From CAZWLD01 sp964634685 (lineage in GTDB: Bacteria; Bacillota_I; Bacilli_A; Acholeplasmatales; JAEDCM01), in assembly GCA_964634685.1 (NCBI GenBank), contig CAZWLD010000002.1:78491-142490 (forward strand): DNA of 64,000 bases. The letters run 5' to 3'. Made by a program: the position numbers and the translations under genes. The notes under the pieces are model-generated. The model was not told the DNA's origin. It was given only the letters and a program-made list of their open reading frames with translations, and searched no databases. This document shows positions 46,792-53,404 of this stretch, one piece after another; positions within the stretch are counted from its first letter, which is position 1, and each line of letters opens with the position of its first letter.

Positions 46792-47118
46792 ATATATGTA
46801 AAACTTCGTTGTCTTTTGACTATCTACTTCGACTGCCGAGCAACGAAGTATTAGCAGATAGACACCTATTATTATCGGTCAATAGGTAAACGTCACAAAA
46901 GAAATCTAATACGAATTAGCTCGGCTTTCGGTATATATCATTTCAACCATTGAAAGCAGGCGGGTAAACCTTTTCTTTTGCAATTCTGGTAAGAGACCTT
47001 CAGCCATAGAAGCAGTCTCCGTGCATTTGTCCTATCGAAGATTTGGACCTAATTAAACATTATGGGTTTAATTAGTGTATTCTCACTCCGTCTATATTCA
47101 CATCTACCAGAATAATTA
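46792..47118 (-). other. structured intergenic RNA region without assigned gene
   Basis: Holds (1) an interleaved pair of helices at about 46803-46866, ACTTCGTTG/CAACGAAGT and CTATCT/AGATAG, resembling a divergent HDV-like fold, and (2) a stem TTCTGGTA/TACCAGAA (46984-46991, 47105-47112) enclosing a tRNA-like module with a 10-bp hairpin CTAATTAAAC/GTTTAATTAG (7-nt loop) and a T-arm-like TTCGATA. No open reading frame of note. Confidence 0.4.
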
Positions 47119-47173
47119 TTCAGAATTAGCGTTACCCGATGTCAACCACGAGGAGGTTCTGAATACTGACATC
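47119..47173 (-). ncRNA. HDV-like (theta-type) self-cleaving ribozyme 2
   Basis: P1 GATGTCA/TGACATC, P2 TTCAGAA/TTCTGAA, P3 ACC/GGT with loop TCCTCGT, J4/2 AACGCTAA. Same core as ribozyme 1 with different, compensated stems. Directly behind tRNA-Gln CCA. Confidence 0.75.
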
Positions 47174-47176
47174 ATA

Positions 47177-47253
47177 TGGTTGGGATGGAGGGATTCGAAC
47201 CCACGGAGTGACAGAGTCAAAGTCTGTTGTCTTAACCTCTTGACGACATCCCA
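47177..47253 (-). tRNA. tRNA-Gln(TTG)
   Basis: Acceptor TGGGATG/CATCCCA, D arm TCGTCAAGAGGTTAAGAC, anticodon loop CTTTGAC, CCA encoded; followed by ribozyme 2. Confidence 0.92.
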
Positions 47254-47391
47254 ATAAATAAGATATAAATTAGGCGGCAACATTTTTCAGTTGTACTTTA
47301 AATGCGGAGGACTTTATACCCTTTCGGGAGACGTACCTTACTTCCCTTGCATACCTAATTAGGCGATACGACCTGACCTATTTCATCTTAA

Positions 47392-47466
47392 TGGTTGCTC
47401 AGCTGAGATTCGAACTCAGGAAACCAGTTTTAGAGACTGGCGTCTTAACCGCTTGACGACTGAGCA
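47392..47466 (-). tRNA. amber-decoding tRNA (anticodon CTA), Gln-type
   Basis: Acceptor TGCTCAG/CTGAGCA, T arm CTGAG-TTCGAAT-CTCAG, anticodon stem CCAGT/ACTGG with loop CTCTAAA, so the anticodon CTA reads UAG. The D arm (TCGTCAAGCGGTTAAGACG) is nearly identical to the neighbouring tRNA-Gln(TTG), supporting charging with Gln. Its own promoter lies at 47560-47588. The 47254-47391 spacer on its 3' side holds unassigned structure (a CCC-GAAA-GGG hairpin). Confidence 0.92.
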
Positions 47467-47559
47467 GTAATTCTAAGCCTGATTTACGTATTTAGTTTAA
47501 AAGACTAAGCGTTATTGAATTTGCAGAACAGGCTTATCATTTTTTCATTTTCTATATAT

Positions 47560-47588
47560 ATTATAACATATATTTTTTAAAAAATCAA
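47560..47588 (-). promoter_or_regulatory. promoter for suppressor tRNA and tRNA-Gln cluster
   Basis: TTGATT, 17 nt, TATAAT with extended -10, minus strand. Confidence 0.65.
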
Positions 47589-47794
47589 AAAGAATTTTTA
47601 ACTTCCCAATTAATGTCAATAGTATCAAGACCAAGAGTGCCATATATGCCATCTTTTGTGACAATTACAGCCTCTTTTTCTTCTGTTGGATAAGTGTCCC
47701 AACTAATAAATTTTTTTATAAAATCATTGAATGAGCTATCGGGATTTTGAAAAAATTCATCTTCGTCTACATCAAGAACGGCTACAATTTTCAT
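47585..47794 (-). CDS. hypothetical protein (69 aa)
   Basis: ATG at 47794 with AAGGGG upstream. Acidic, alpha/beta-like (MKIVAVLDVDEDEFFQNPDS). Third gene of the 48393-47585 minus-strand operon. No TAG, no family recognised. Confidence 0.45.
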   Translation of the reverse strand: MKIVAVLDVDEDEFFQNPDSSFNDFIKKFISWDTYPTEEKEAVIVTKDGIYGTLGLDTIDINWEVKNSF

Positions 47795-47809
47795 TATTAA
47801 CAATTCCCC

Positions 47810-48052
47810 TTATCCGTGATAATAAATACCGTTAAAAACAATTCCAGCAAAGCCACCAGAAACATTTAATAAAGCATCATCTTCAGAAATATTATCATCC
47901 CAACCCCGAGAGTCGGCAGAATTATCACTATCAAGAAGTTTAAATTCTTTAATAATTTCTTTAGCTTGATTTACATTTTCCGCAGAAACAATAGCATTAC
48001 CAGAATAATGACCTTTTGAATGAATAAGGTAAAGATTATATTTCTTTGCCAT
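47810..48052 (-). CDS. hypothetical protein (80 aa)
   Basis: ATG at 48052 with GGAG upstream. Begins MAKKYNLYLIHSKGHYSGNA then VSAENVNQAKEIIKEF, a pattern seen in small phage proteins with a beta-alpha fold. No TAG. Overlaps the gene upstream by 17 nt. Function unknown. Confidence 0.5.
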   Translation of the reverse strand: MAKKYNLYLIHSKGHYSGNAIVSAENVNQAKEIIKEFKLLDSDNSADSRGWDDNISEDDALLNVSGGFAGIVFNGIYYHG

Positions 48053-48239
48053 TATTTACTCCTTTCAACATTTCTGCCATTATATCACATTTTTTACAAA
48101 TACAATGAGGAATTTCTTTCATTATACCTGATTTATTGCAATAAAAAGTTATAGAGCCATGATCAAAAATATCAGAGTTATCATAATGAATTGAAAAATG
48201 CTTGCACTTTGAATACAAATCACACCATTCAACCGCCAT
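48036..48239 (-). CDS. cysteine-rich hypothetical protein (67 aa)
   Basis: Start ATG 48239 behind AGGAAG. Cys residues in WCDLYSKCKHF and FYCNKSG..HCICKKCD may bind metal. Overlaps both neighbours, so the operon is translationally coupled. No TAG. Confidence 0.5.
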   Translation of the reverse strand: MAVEWCDLYSKCKHFSIHYDNSDIFDHGSITFYCNKSGIMKEIPHCICKKCDIMAEMLKGVNNGKEI

Positions 48240-48393
48240 AAATATCTTCCTCCGCATCTTCAACCTCTATATCGTTGATAAGATGATAGAAATCTTCATC
48301 TTCGGCATACTGTTCTGCGGCAGCCTTTGCATCATCAAAAGTTTCAGCTTCAACTTCTGTGAGAATTGTATAGCTTACATACCACTTTTTCAT
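48229..48393 (-). CDS. small acidic protein (54 aa)
   Basis: ATG at 48393 with GGAG (GGAGATGTTTATAA), TGA at 48229. Reads MKKWYVSYTILTEVEAETFD, then DDAKAAAEQYAEDEDF; resembles small phage proteins of unknown role. First gene after the promoter at 48427-48455. Confidence 0.55.
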   Translation of the reverse strand: MKKWYVSYTILTEVEAETFDDAKAAAEQYAEDEDFYHLINDIEVEDAEEDIYGG

Positions 48394-48426
48394 TTATAAA
48401 CATCTCCTTTTTGATTTTCTATATAT

Positions 48427-48455
48427 ATTATAACATATATTTTTATAAAAATCAA
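48427..48455 (-). promoter_or_regulatory. promoter for 48393-47585 operon
   Basis: TTGATT, 17 nt, TATAAT on the minus strand. Confidence 0.65.
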
Positions 48456-48492
48456 TAAAGAAGAAATTTTGTAATTATTAGAGATATTGACT

Positions 48493-48582
48493 TGGCGGGG
48501 ACGGTGGGATTCGAACCCACGCACCGCAGAACGGTCTAAATGCTTAGTAGGCACTCCCCTTAAACCACTTGGGTACGTCCCC
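48493..48582 (-). tRNA. tRNA-Ser(ACT)
   Basis: Long variable arm and acceptor GGGGACG; anticodon stem AGTGC/GCATT, loop CTACTAA gives ACT rather than the usual GCT. A34 is unusual for this box. Confidence 0.85.
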
Positions 48583-48670
48583 TTTATTGCGGCAATAACC
48601 CTGCCGCCGAAGTAAGGCGATCTCATCCAGTCAGAAATCCATTAAGTCTTACAGTACGTTGTGACACCTT

Positions 48671-48745
48671 TGGTGCGGTAATGGGGAGTTGAACCCCAGT
48701 CCTCTGTTTGGAAGACAGAAATTCTAGCCGTTAAACTACTACCGC
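48671..48745 (-). tRNA. tRNA-Gly(TCC)
   Basis: Acceptor GCGGTAG/TTACCGC, anticodon loop CTTCCAA, CCA encoded. Confidence 0.92.
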
Positions 48746-48748
48746 ATA

Positions 48749-48822
48749 TGGAGCTTCTATGGTGAATCGAACACCAATCAAGAGTTTACAAGGCTCTTGT
48801 TTTACCATTAAACTATAGAAGC
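48749..48822 (-). tRNA. tRNA-Thr(TGT)
   Basis: Acceptor GCTTCTA/TAGAAGC, anticodon loop CTTGTAA, CCA encoded. Confidence 0.92.
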
Positions 48823-48825
48823 AGA

Positions 48826-48905
48826 TGGAGCACCCAGTTGGATTCGAACCAACGACATATACCAGAGTTGCAGTCTGGGGTCTTAAACCGCTTGACGATG
48901 GGTGC
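48826..48905 (-). tRNA. tRNA-Cys(GCA)
   Basis: Acceptor GCACCCA/TGGGTGC, anticodon loop CTGCAAC, CCA encoded. The 247-nt spacer on its right (48906-49152) has a CTTTATCT/AGATAAAG hairpin but no gene I can name. Confidence 0.92.
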
Positions 48906-49152
48906 AAAAAAGTGCTTTATCTTAAAACTATAAGAGATAAAGTTCTTTTAGATTTACATAAAATAAAACACAATCGGAATATAACGGCATAAGTGTACTT
49001 TATCATTTACCCTATTGCCGCTTGATATGATACAATGGATAGTTTCCATAGGTGAGATAACTACCAACTTCTTGGATATATAGTTGTATTACTCTTGATA
49101 CAAAGGAGTAACTTTTCACACTTAAACCTATGTTATTTTGTCATTGTATATT

Positions 49153-49229
49153 TGGTAGGGGCGAGAGGACTTGAACCTCCAAACAACTGATTCTAAGTCA
49201 GCTTCCTGTGCCAATTCGGATACGCCCCC
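49153..49229 (-). tRNA. tRNA-Leu(TAG), short variable loop
   Basis: Acceptor GGGGGCG/CGCCCCT, D arm of Leu type, anticodon loop CTTAGAA, CCA encoded. The variable loop is only about 5 nt, unlike bacterial Leu tRNAs. Confidence 0.8.
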
Positions 49230-49240
49230 ATATTTAAAAC

Positions 49241-49411
49241 AAGGCTTTAAACATTTTTCTATAAATCTTTTCAGATGAAAAATATCAAAAAATGTTATAT
49301 AAAAACTTCTTTTTCTCACAACTATCAAAGCATTATATAAGCTCTGACTCATTTCATCTAATTATTTTACCAATAATTTAAATCATTTGAAGTATTTGCA
49401 GAAAAAGCCTT
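49241..49411 (-). ncRNA. AAG-CTT structured RNA element h
   Basis: Closing stem AAGGCTTT / AAAGCCTT; 5' arm followed by TTCTGCAAATAC on the minus strand. Begins 5 nt after the CCA of the split tRNA (49417-50254). Confidence 0.45.
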
Positions 49412-49416
49412 TGGAC

Positions 49417-50254
49417 TGGTAGAAAGTGTGAGACTCGAACTCCTCTACTCCCTCCAGAAGTCAATGCTTTATATTTTACTCCAATCCTCGTCTGAATAAG
49501 AATTGATATCAGATTTCCTTGAAGGAAGATTTTCTGACATACACCACTTTACGATAGCTTTATCAGATACTCCATACTTTCTTGCTATTTGAACAAAAGG
49601 AATGTTTCTTATCATATCTTTCAGCTCCTCTCTTGAAGGTCTTTCAACTCTTCTTTGAGCTTTATGTAAACACTCACAACACATTTTTCCGTCGTTTTTA
49701 ACCTCTACTTTACCACAAGAAACGCAATAATATTTTATCATTGCTTTTTTAAATATTTCTTCTTGAGGTTTTTCGATATTGAAAACCTTTAATAAAACAT
49801 TTTCAAATTTATAATCTTCCGCATTATTATATCTTGTTTGTCCATTAGCAGGGGGAGCTAATCGTAAAGTTTTATTTGTAGAACATTCTTCAACAGGTAC
49901 TAAATAAACCTCTCCTAAATAATAAGTTGCAAAATAATCAATTTGTTCTTTTGTATATTTACAATTAGTATGAGTTGAAGTTCGCTGATAAGTAGTACTA
50001 AAACTAAAACTAACATTGTCAACAGGAGAAGATGCTTTACATTGAACTTTTATTAGTTTTCCTTGTATATCAGCAATAAAATCATATTTTGCACCATTAC
50101 CATAAGGAATTGAACATTCAATACCATATTCAAAAAATTTTGATATACATTGAAGTTCTACAATATTGCCTCGAGATTGAGTATAATCCATATTACATAG
50201 AATATAAAGTTTGTCTTCCAAAGGGAGTGTGCATACCCTTACACTTCACTCTCT
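49417..50254 (-). tRNA. tRNA split by a homing endonuclease gene
   Basis: 5' part 50221-50254 (acceptor AGAGAGT, D arm, CTCCC) and 3' part 49417-49457 (GGGAG, TTCGAGT, ACTTTCT, CCA) form one cloverleaf of 75 nt when joined; the acceptor pairs with one wobble and the anticodon stem CTCCC/GGGAG is perfect. Joined loop would be TTCTGGA (CTG) if cut between TT and CTGGA; alternative junctions exist. The intervening 763 nt are almost wholly the endonuclease ORF. Confidence 0.6.
49469..50191 (-). CDS. I-Ssp6803I-like PD-(D/E)xK homing endonuclease
   Basis: About 240 aa. RGNIVELQCISKFFEYGIEC then IPYGNGAKYDFIADIQGKLI and KVQCKAS match the I-Ssp6803I group, whose founder lies in a tRNA intron: Glu in NIVE, Asp of YDF and QxK catalytic residues. 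A C-terminal extension adds a zinc knuckle (CVSCGK, CCEC) and a helix-turn-helix (IARKYGVSDKAIVKWC) for target binding. Start uncertain: ATG 50191 or TTG 50221. No TAG. Confidence 0.72.
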   Translation of the reverse strand: MDYTQSRGNIVELQCISKFFEYGIECSIPYGNGAKYDFIADIQGKLIKVQCKASSPVDNVSFSFSTTYQRTSTHTNCKYTKEQIDYFATYYLGEVYLVPVEECSTNKTLRLAPPANGQTRYNNAEDYKFENVLLKVFNIEKPQEEIFKKAMIKYYCVSCGKVEVKNDGKMCCECLHKAQRRVERPSREELKDMIRNIPFVQIARKYGVSDKAIVKWCMSENLPSRKSDINSYSDEDWSKI

Positions 50255-50261
50255 ATAAAAC

Positions 50262-50417
50262 AAAGCTCTATCATAATTTTTAATTAGAGTTAAATTATCC
50301 AAAATTATGAAAAATTTTCATTTCGACAATTACTTGCCGCTCTCAATCATCATTAAATAAATAATAATTTTCTATTACTTTACTTTTAGAAGATTGCTGT
50401 AAGTATCATAGAGCTTT
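50262..50417 (-). ncRNA. AAG-CTT structured RNA element d
   Basis: Closing stem AAAGCTCTAT / ATAGAGCTTT; 5' arm followed by GATACTTACAGCAAT. Contains CGGCAA-GTAA-TTGTCG hairpin. Lies just upstream of the split tRNA. Confidence 0.45.
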
Positions 50418-50479
50418 TAGGGATATTAAATTGTACATAATCTGTCTTTCGACCGCAAGAAAGGAAAGCCATAAAGTTT

Positions 50480-50532
50480 TAATCATTAGCGTTATCCAAG
50501 CTACGCCACGTGGAGGCTGATTAAATGTAGCT
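50480..50532 (-). ncRNA. HDV-like (theta-type) self-cleaving ribozyme 3
   Basis: P1 AGCTAC/GTAGCT, P2 TAATCA/TGATTA, P3 GCC/GGC with loop TCCACGT, J4/2 AACGCTAA. Begins 3 nt after the CCA of tRNA-fMet. Stem sequences differ from copies 1 and 2 but pair, while loops are conserved. Confidence 0.75.
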
Positions 50533-50535
50533 CTT

Positions 50536-50609
50536 TGGGTGCAAGGGTGGGATTCGAACCCACGTCTCAACGGTATGAGCGTTGCAAGGAACCTCTCCTC
50601 TACCCTGCG
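50536..50609 (-). tRNA. initiator tRNA-Met(CAT)
   Basis: C1 faces A72 (the initiator mismatch) in CGCAGGG/CCCTTGCA; anticodon stem CAACG/CGTTG, loop CTCATAC. The three G-C pairs of bacterial initiators are not kept. Confidence 0.75.
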
Positions 50610-50617
50610 ATATATTC

Positions 50618-50728
50618 AAGGCACTGATCTCACTTTAGCGGGAATCGAACCTGCATTTCAATCGTTTAGAGATTGTATCTTTACCTTTTGATTATAAAGT
50701 TTTTCCAAAACTTTGCAGAAAGTGCCTT
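50618..50728 (-). ncRNA. AAG-CTT structured RNA element i enclosing a tRNA-like core
   Basis: Closing stem AAGGCACT / AGTGCCTT; 5' arm followed by TTCTGCAAAG, a small hairpin, and a tRNA-like domain (50632-50700). Confidence 0.5.
50632..50700 (-). tRNA. tRNA-like core, anticodon loop TCTAAAC, no CCA
   Basis: Acceptor-like ACTTTA/TAAAGT, D arm ATC/GAT, anticodon stem CAATC/GATTG, T loop TTCGATT. Position 33 is C instead of T, anticodon would be TAA, variable loop is short and CCA is absent, so decoding is doubtful. Confidence 0.45.
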
Positions 50729-50749
50729 TAGTAAAATAAATAATATAAC

Positions 50750-50884
50750 AAGAGACTCTTTTCCATTTTTTGTGCCAATACGAAAGAGTACTACTTTCTA
50801 TCGGCTTTGATTAAGCATTTATATATTTAATATTTTCAAATTATATAAGTTTTAATTGTTCCTGTTTTGCTGTGAAAGTCTCTT
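50750..50884 (-). ncRNA. AAG-CTT structured RNA element e
   Basis: Closing stem AAGAGACT / AGTCTCTT; 5' arm followed by TTCACAGCAAAAC. It is the 5' leader directly after the promoter at 50905-50933. Confidence 0.45.
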
Positions 50885-50904
50885 TTAATTTTTATTGTAT
50901 AATA

Positions 50905-50933
50905 ATTATATCATAAATTTTTTGAAAAGTCAA
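50905..50933 (-). promoter_or_regulatory. promoter for element e and fMet tRNA cluster
   Basis: TTGACT, 17 nt, TATAAT on the minus strand. Confidence 0.65.
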
Positions 50934-50944
50934 AAAATTTTTAT

Positions 50945-51140
50945 GATTTATGAATAAAGTCTTTACGTTTAAGTCACCAACTAAGACTTTAAGTATTTAT
51001 ATTTCGCTCTTCAGCGGAAGGAGGTTTTGTTTTCTTGGATAAGGCTTTCGCAACCTTTGTGACCCCTCTCGTAAACCGCACTAGTCACCTTCTTTTTAAG
51101 AGTGAAGCGTTAGTGGTAACATCTCTTTTTTGATTTTCTA
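50945..51140 (-). ncRNA. candidate structured ncRNA with own promoter
   Basis: About 190 nt between two promoters with no reading frame. Visible pairing: GTGAC/GTCAC enclosing GTGCGGTTTACGAGAGG, CTTC/GAAG, and a 3' hairpin AAAGTCTT/AAGACTTT. Not a tRNA, tmRNA or 6S RNA that I can recognise. Confidence 0.4.
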
Positions 51141-51147
51141 TATATAT

Positions 51148-51176
51148 ATTATAACATAAAATTTTTTAAAAGTCAA
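51148..51176 (-). promoter_or_regulatory. promoter for candidate ncRNA
   Basis: TTGACT, 17 nt, TATAAT on the minus strand. Confidence 0.6.
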
Positions 51177-51441
51177 AATTTTTGATATCGTGCTCAACAA
51201 GTTTTTGAGCTATTTCTCTGAAAGATGGCATATCTTCAAGGTCTTCGCAATAAGCCTCTTTACAGAACTCTTCTTTTATCTCAGGCACGCAGTCTAAAAT
51301 ATTAGCCTTTTCCTCATTAAAGTTTTCGCCATAGCCGCTCCAATTATCAACACCCATATATGTAAGTGCATTGAGCATTAAATGGCTACATACTAAATCT
51401 ATGAGAACACCTTTAGGAATTTCTACTGTTGAAGGTTCCAT
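51166..51441 (-). CDS. hypothetical protein (91 aa)
   Basis: Acidic protein starting MEPSTVEIPKGVLIDLVCSH, with two Cys in the centre. RBS AGAGG-like; own promoter at 51472-51500. No TAG. Family not recognised. Confidence 0.5.
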   Translation of the reverse strand: MEPSTVEIPKGVLIDLVCSHLMLNALTYMGVDNWSGYGENFNEEKANILDCVPEIKEEFCKEAYCEDLEDMPSFREIAQKLVEHDIKNFDF

Positions 51442-51471
51442 ATCATACCTCTTTTTTCATTTTCTATATAT

Positions 51472-51500
51472 ATTATAACATATATTTTTGAAAAAATCAA
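51472..51500 (-). promoter_or_regulatory. promoter for 51166-51441 gene
   Basis: TTGATT, 17 nt, TATAAT with extended -10, minus strand. Confidence 0.65.
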
Positions 51501-51510
51501 AAAAGATTTT

Positions 51511-51786
51511 TTAAGTTGAAGTATCAAGGAGTATCCTAATATTTGGATTATACCAATTTGACTCTTTAATAATATTCATAAGATTATAATAACCAGTATT
51601 ATAAATAGAGTCATCTTTATCCAACTCTTTGATATCAAAAGAGATATCAATGACCTCATCTGGTCTTACAGGAGAAAGCACCTTATAGATATTTGCAATT
51701 TCCTGTCGACCAAAAATACCTCGATTTGACTGAATAACGTCAGACAGCTTAATAATATAGCAAGAAACAGGCATTACTTCATTCAT
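51511..51786 (-). CDS. hypothetical protein (91 aa)
   Basis: ATG at 51786 follows AAAGGAGAG; an upstream in-frame ATG lies before that site. Beta-rich start (VMPVSCYIIKLSDVIQS) and an acidic middle. No TAG, unknown family; monocistronic. Confidence 0.45.
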   Translation of the reverse strand: MNEVMPVSCYIIKLSDVIQSNRGIFGRQEIANIYKVLSPVRPDEVIDISFDIKELDKDDSIYNTGYYNLMNIIKESNWYNPNIRILLDTST

Positions 51787-51818
51787 TGATATCTCTCCTT
51801 TTTTCATTTTCTATATAT

Positions 51819-51847
51819 ATTATAACATAAAAATAAATAAAAATCAA
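51819..51847 (-). promoter_or_regulatory. promoter for 51511-51786 gene
   Basis: TTGATT, 17 nt, TATAAT on the minus strand. Confidence 0.65.
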
Positions 51848-51855
51848 GAAAGATT

Positions 51856-52371
51856 TTATGCCTTAATGCAAACTTTTGTAAGGTCTTTCATTCCAGAAAG
51901 ACCTATAAAATAAGGTCTTAAACGAGAATCATAATCGCATAAAGTTTCTGCGGAAATACCATAAAAATCTTTATCTGAATATCTTTGTCCGATATCTTTA
52001 ACTATTCTTAAACAGGTGTTAAGCCCTGTAATCAGAGATATATCTTTAATGATATCATTTAAATCATATACCTTTAAATTATACTCTTCATCTATCGCAT
52101 CCTCTAATTGAGCATTATATTTCTCAAGAGCCTTTGCGTCTGAATATTTTGTATAATCCTTCTTTGTGCCATAATAATACTTATAATTATGCGTTTTTGG
52201 TGAACAGTCAGGGCAAGAGCAATGAACCTTTCCTTTTGCTAACTTACCCTCAATAAACTTGTCACTGCTCAAATAATCATCATTACACCAATGATGCTTG
52301 AGAATTTTCTTTTTTCTTTTGATTTCATTTCTGCGGGCAGCTCTTCTAAATCTCTTATCCTTATGATACAT
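51856..52371 (-). CDS. basic hypothetical protein (171 aa)
   Basis: ATG at 52371 with GGAGGG; overlaps the nucleotidyltransferase gene by 11 nt. The N-terminus is very basic (RRAARRNEIKRKKKILKHH) with a CSCPDC motif, suggesting nucleic-acid and zinc binding, followed by a helical domain. Coupling with a nucleotidyltransferase suggests a joint RNA-related role. No TAG. Confidence 0.5.
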   Translation of the reverse strand: MYHKDKRFRRAARRNEIKRKKKILKHHWCNDDYLSSDKFIEGKLAKGKVHCSCPDCSPKTHNYKYYYGTKKDYTKYSDAKALEKYNAQLEDAIDEEYNLKVYDLNDIIKDISLITGLNTCLRIVKDIGQRYSDKDFYGISAETLCDYDSRLRPYFIGLSGMKDLTKVCIKA

Positions 52372-53227
52372 CGACAAAACCCTCCATAATATATTTTTTA
52401 ACATCAAATTCATTGCGGCAAAAAATAATTTTGCTAATTTCTTCTGCCATTATAGCATCTAATTTAGCTTTTTTTGCTTTATCTCGTTCTATTTTACTTT
52501 TGAAAAGTTCATTGTTGTCTATAAAATGTTTAATATTTTCGCAACGAGTAAGGATATTTTGCTTATGCTTATTAACTTCTTCCTCAGATAAATTAGTATT
52601 ATTTTTAAGAGTTAATAGCTCTTGTCGCAATATACCTCTTAACTCCATAGTATAGCCATAATTTAAGTTAAAATCATTATAGCAATCTATATAGAACGAC
52701 TCGCAAAAATTAACAAGTCTATAGCCATTAGCTAATTTTTTACCTATTTTATCAGGCTCTTCCATCTTTATCTGTCGAATAGTATGTTCAGTTTGATATA
52801 CTGTAGAAAGCATTGCCGCTTTTTCATCATATCTTGCTATTGCATCTCTGTGAGGAAAAATAGTAGCAAAATACAGACTTTCGTAATTAGAATTTATCTT
52901 TATATAATTACTAAACAGACATTCAATAAAGTTCATATTCTGCTTTTTCCACATTTGCCACATAAGACGGATATCTTTAAATTCACAATGTTCACCATTT
53001 ATATGGAGTTCTTTTGAAATAGGAGTCTTATTAAGAGCTATTTCCTCAAAAGTAGGAATATAGATAGCTTTAGTATCAACATCACTATTTTCTGTTGCTA
53101 AATTATAATTTTGTGAACCGTAAAGAAATACACCAAGAATACTCTTCTCAGGATAATTTTCAAGAAGATACATATAATGTTCTTTAACTCTGTTAAGAAC
53201 ATTATTTTTAATCTCAAGACTATTCAT
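52361..53227 (-). CDS. nucleotidyltransferase of the RNA-repair (RlaP-like) pol-beta family
   Basis: 288 aa. Signature LGVFLYGSQNYNLATENSDV with the second Asp following (DVDTKAIYIP) is the GSx(10)DxD active site of minimal nucleotidyltransferases; WQMWKKQNMNFIECLFS and the helical C-terminus fit the COG3541/RlaP group, which often accompanies RNA ligases. May modify or repair RNA ends with the RNA ligase and kinase of this window. No TAG; near the small membrane-protein gene upstream. Confidence 0.7.
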   Translation of the reverse strand: MNSLEIKNNVLNRVKEHYMYLLENYPEKSILGVFLYGSQNYNLATENSDVDTKAIYIPTFEEIALNKTPISKELHINGEHCEFKDIRLMWQMWKKQNMNFIECLFSNYIKINSNYESLYFATIFPHRDAIARYDEKAAMLSTVYQTEHTIRQIKMEEPDKIGKKLANGYRLVNFCESFYIDCYNDFNLNYGYTMELRGILRQELLTLKNNTNLSEEEVNKHKQNILTRCENIKHFIDNNELFKSKIERDKAKKAKLDAIMAEEISKIIFCRNEFDVKKYIMEGFVDVS

Positions 53228-53266
53228 ATAAAGATATCCTCCTTACTTATGTCTTTTGAACTTTTC

Positions 53267-53392
53267 TTTAATTTTTTCTCCTATAGAAATAAAGAAATTT
53301 CCTATAAGCCATATTAAAAAAGTTAATCCAAGAATGCCTCCGAAGATAATACAAATGATATCTCCAAAATCTAAAACATAAGTAAAATTCAT
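53267..53392 (-). CDS. single-pass membrane mini-protein (41 aa)
   Basis: ATG at 53392 with GGAG upstream, TAA at 53267. One long hydrophobic helix (IICIIFGGILGLTFLIWLIG) with a short basic tail (GRKN). First class I cannot name; could be a spanin-, holin- or anti-holin-like factor, but this is speculation. Confidence 0.45.
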
Positions 53393-53404
53393 AAATATAT
53401 CTCC

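Noticed and set aside
44784..47257. Short plus- and minus-strand open frames inside the tRNA array
   Set aside because: They overlap well-formed tRNA genes and carry tRNA-derived strings such as GVRTLDSAVKGRR; not credible proteins.
48390..48626. Minus-strand frame across tRNA-Ser and the 48427 promoter
   Set aside because: Covers a tRNA and a promoter; peptide is tRNA-derived.
49458..50220. Group I intron in the split tRNA at 49417-50254
   Set aside because: No P7-like AAGACATAGTC string or terminal G at the predicted 3' junction, and almost no noncoding space; kept only as an endonuclease insertion.
50320..50400. Hammerhead ribozyme
   Set aside because: A GATGA...GAAA-like string occurs, but the CTGATGA core and required stems are missing.
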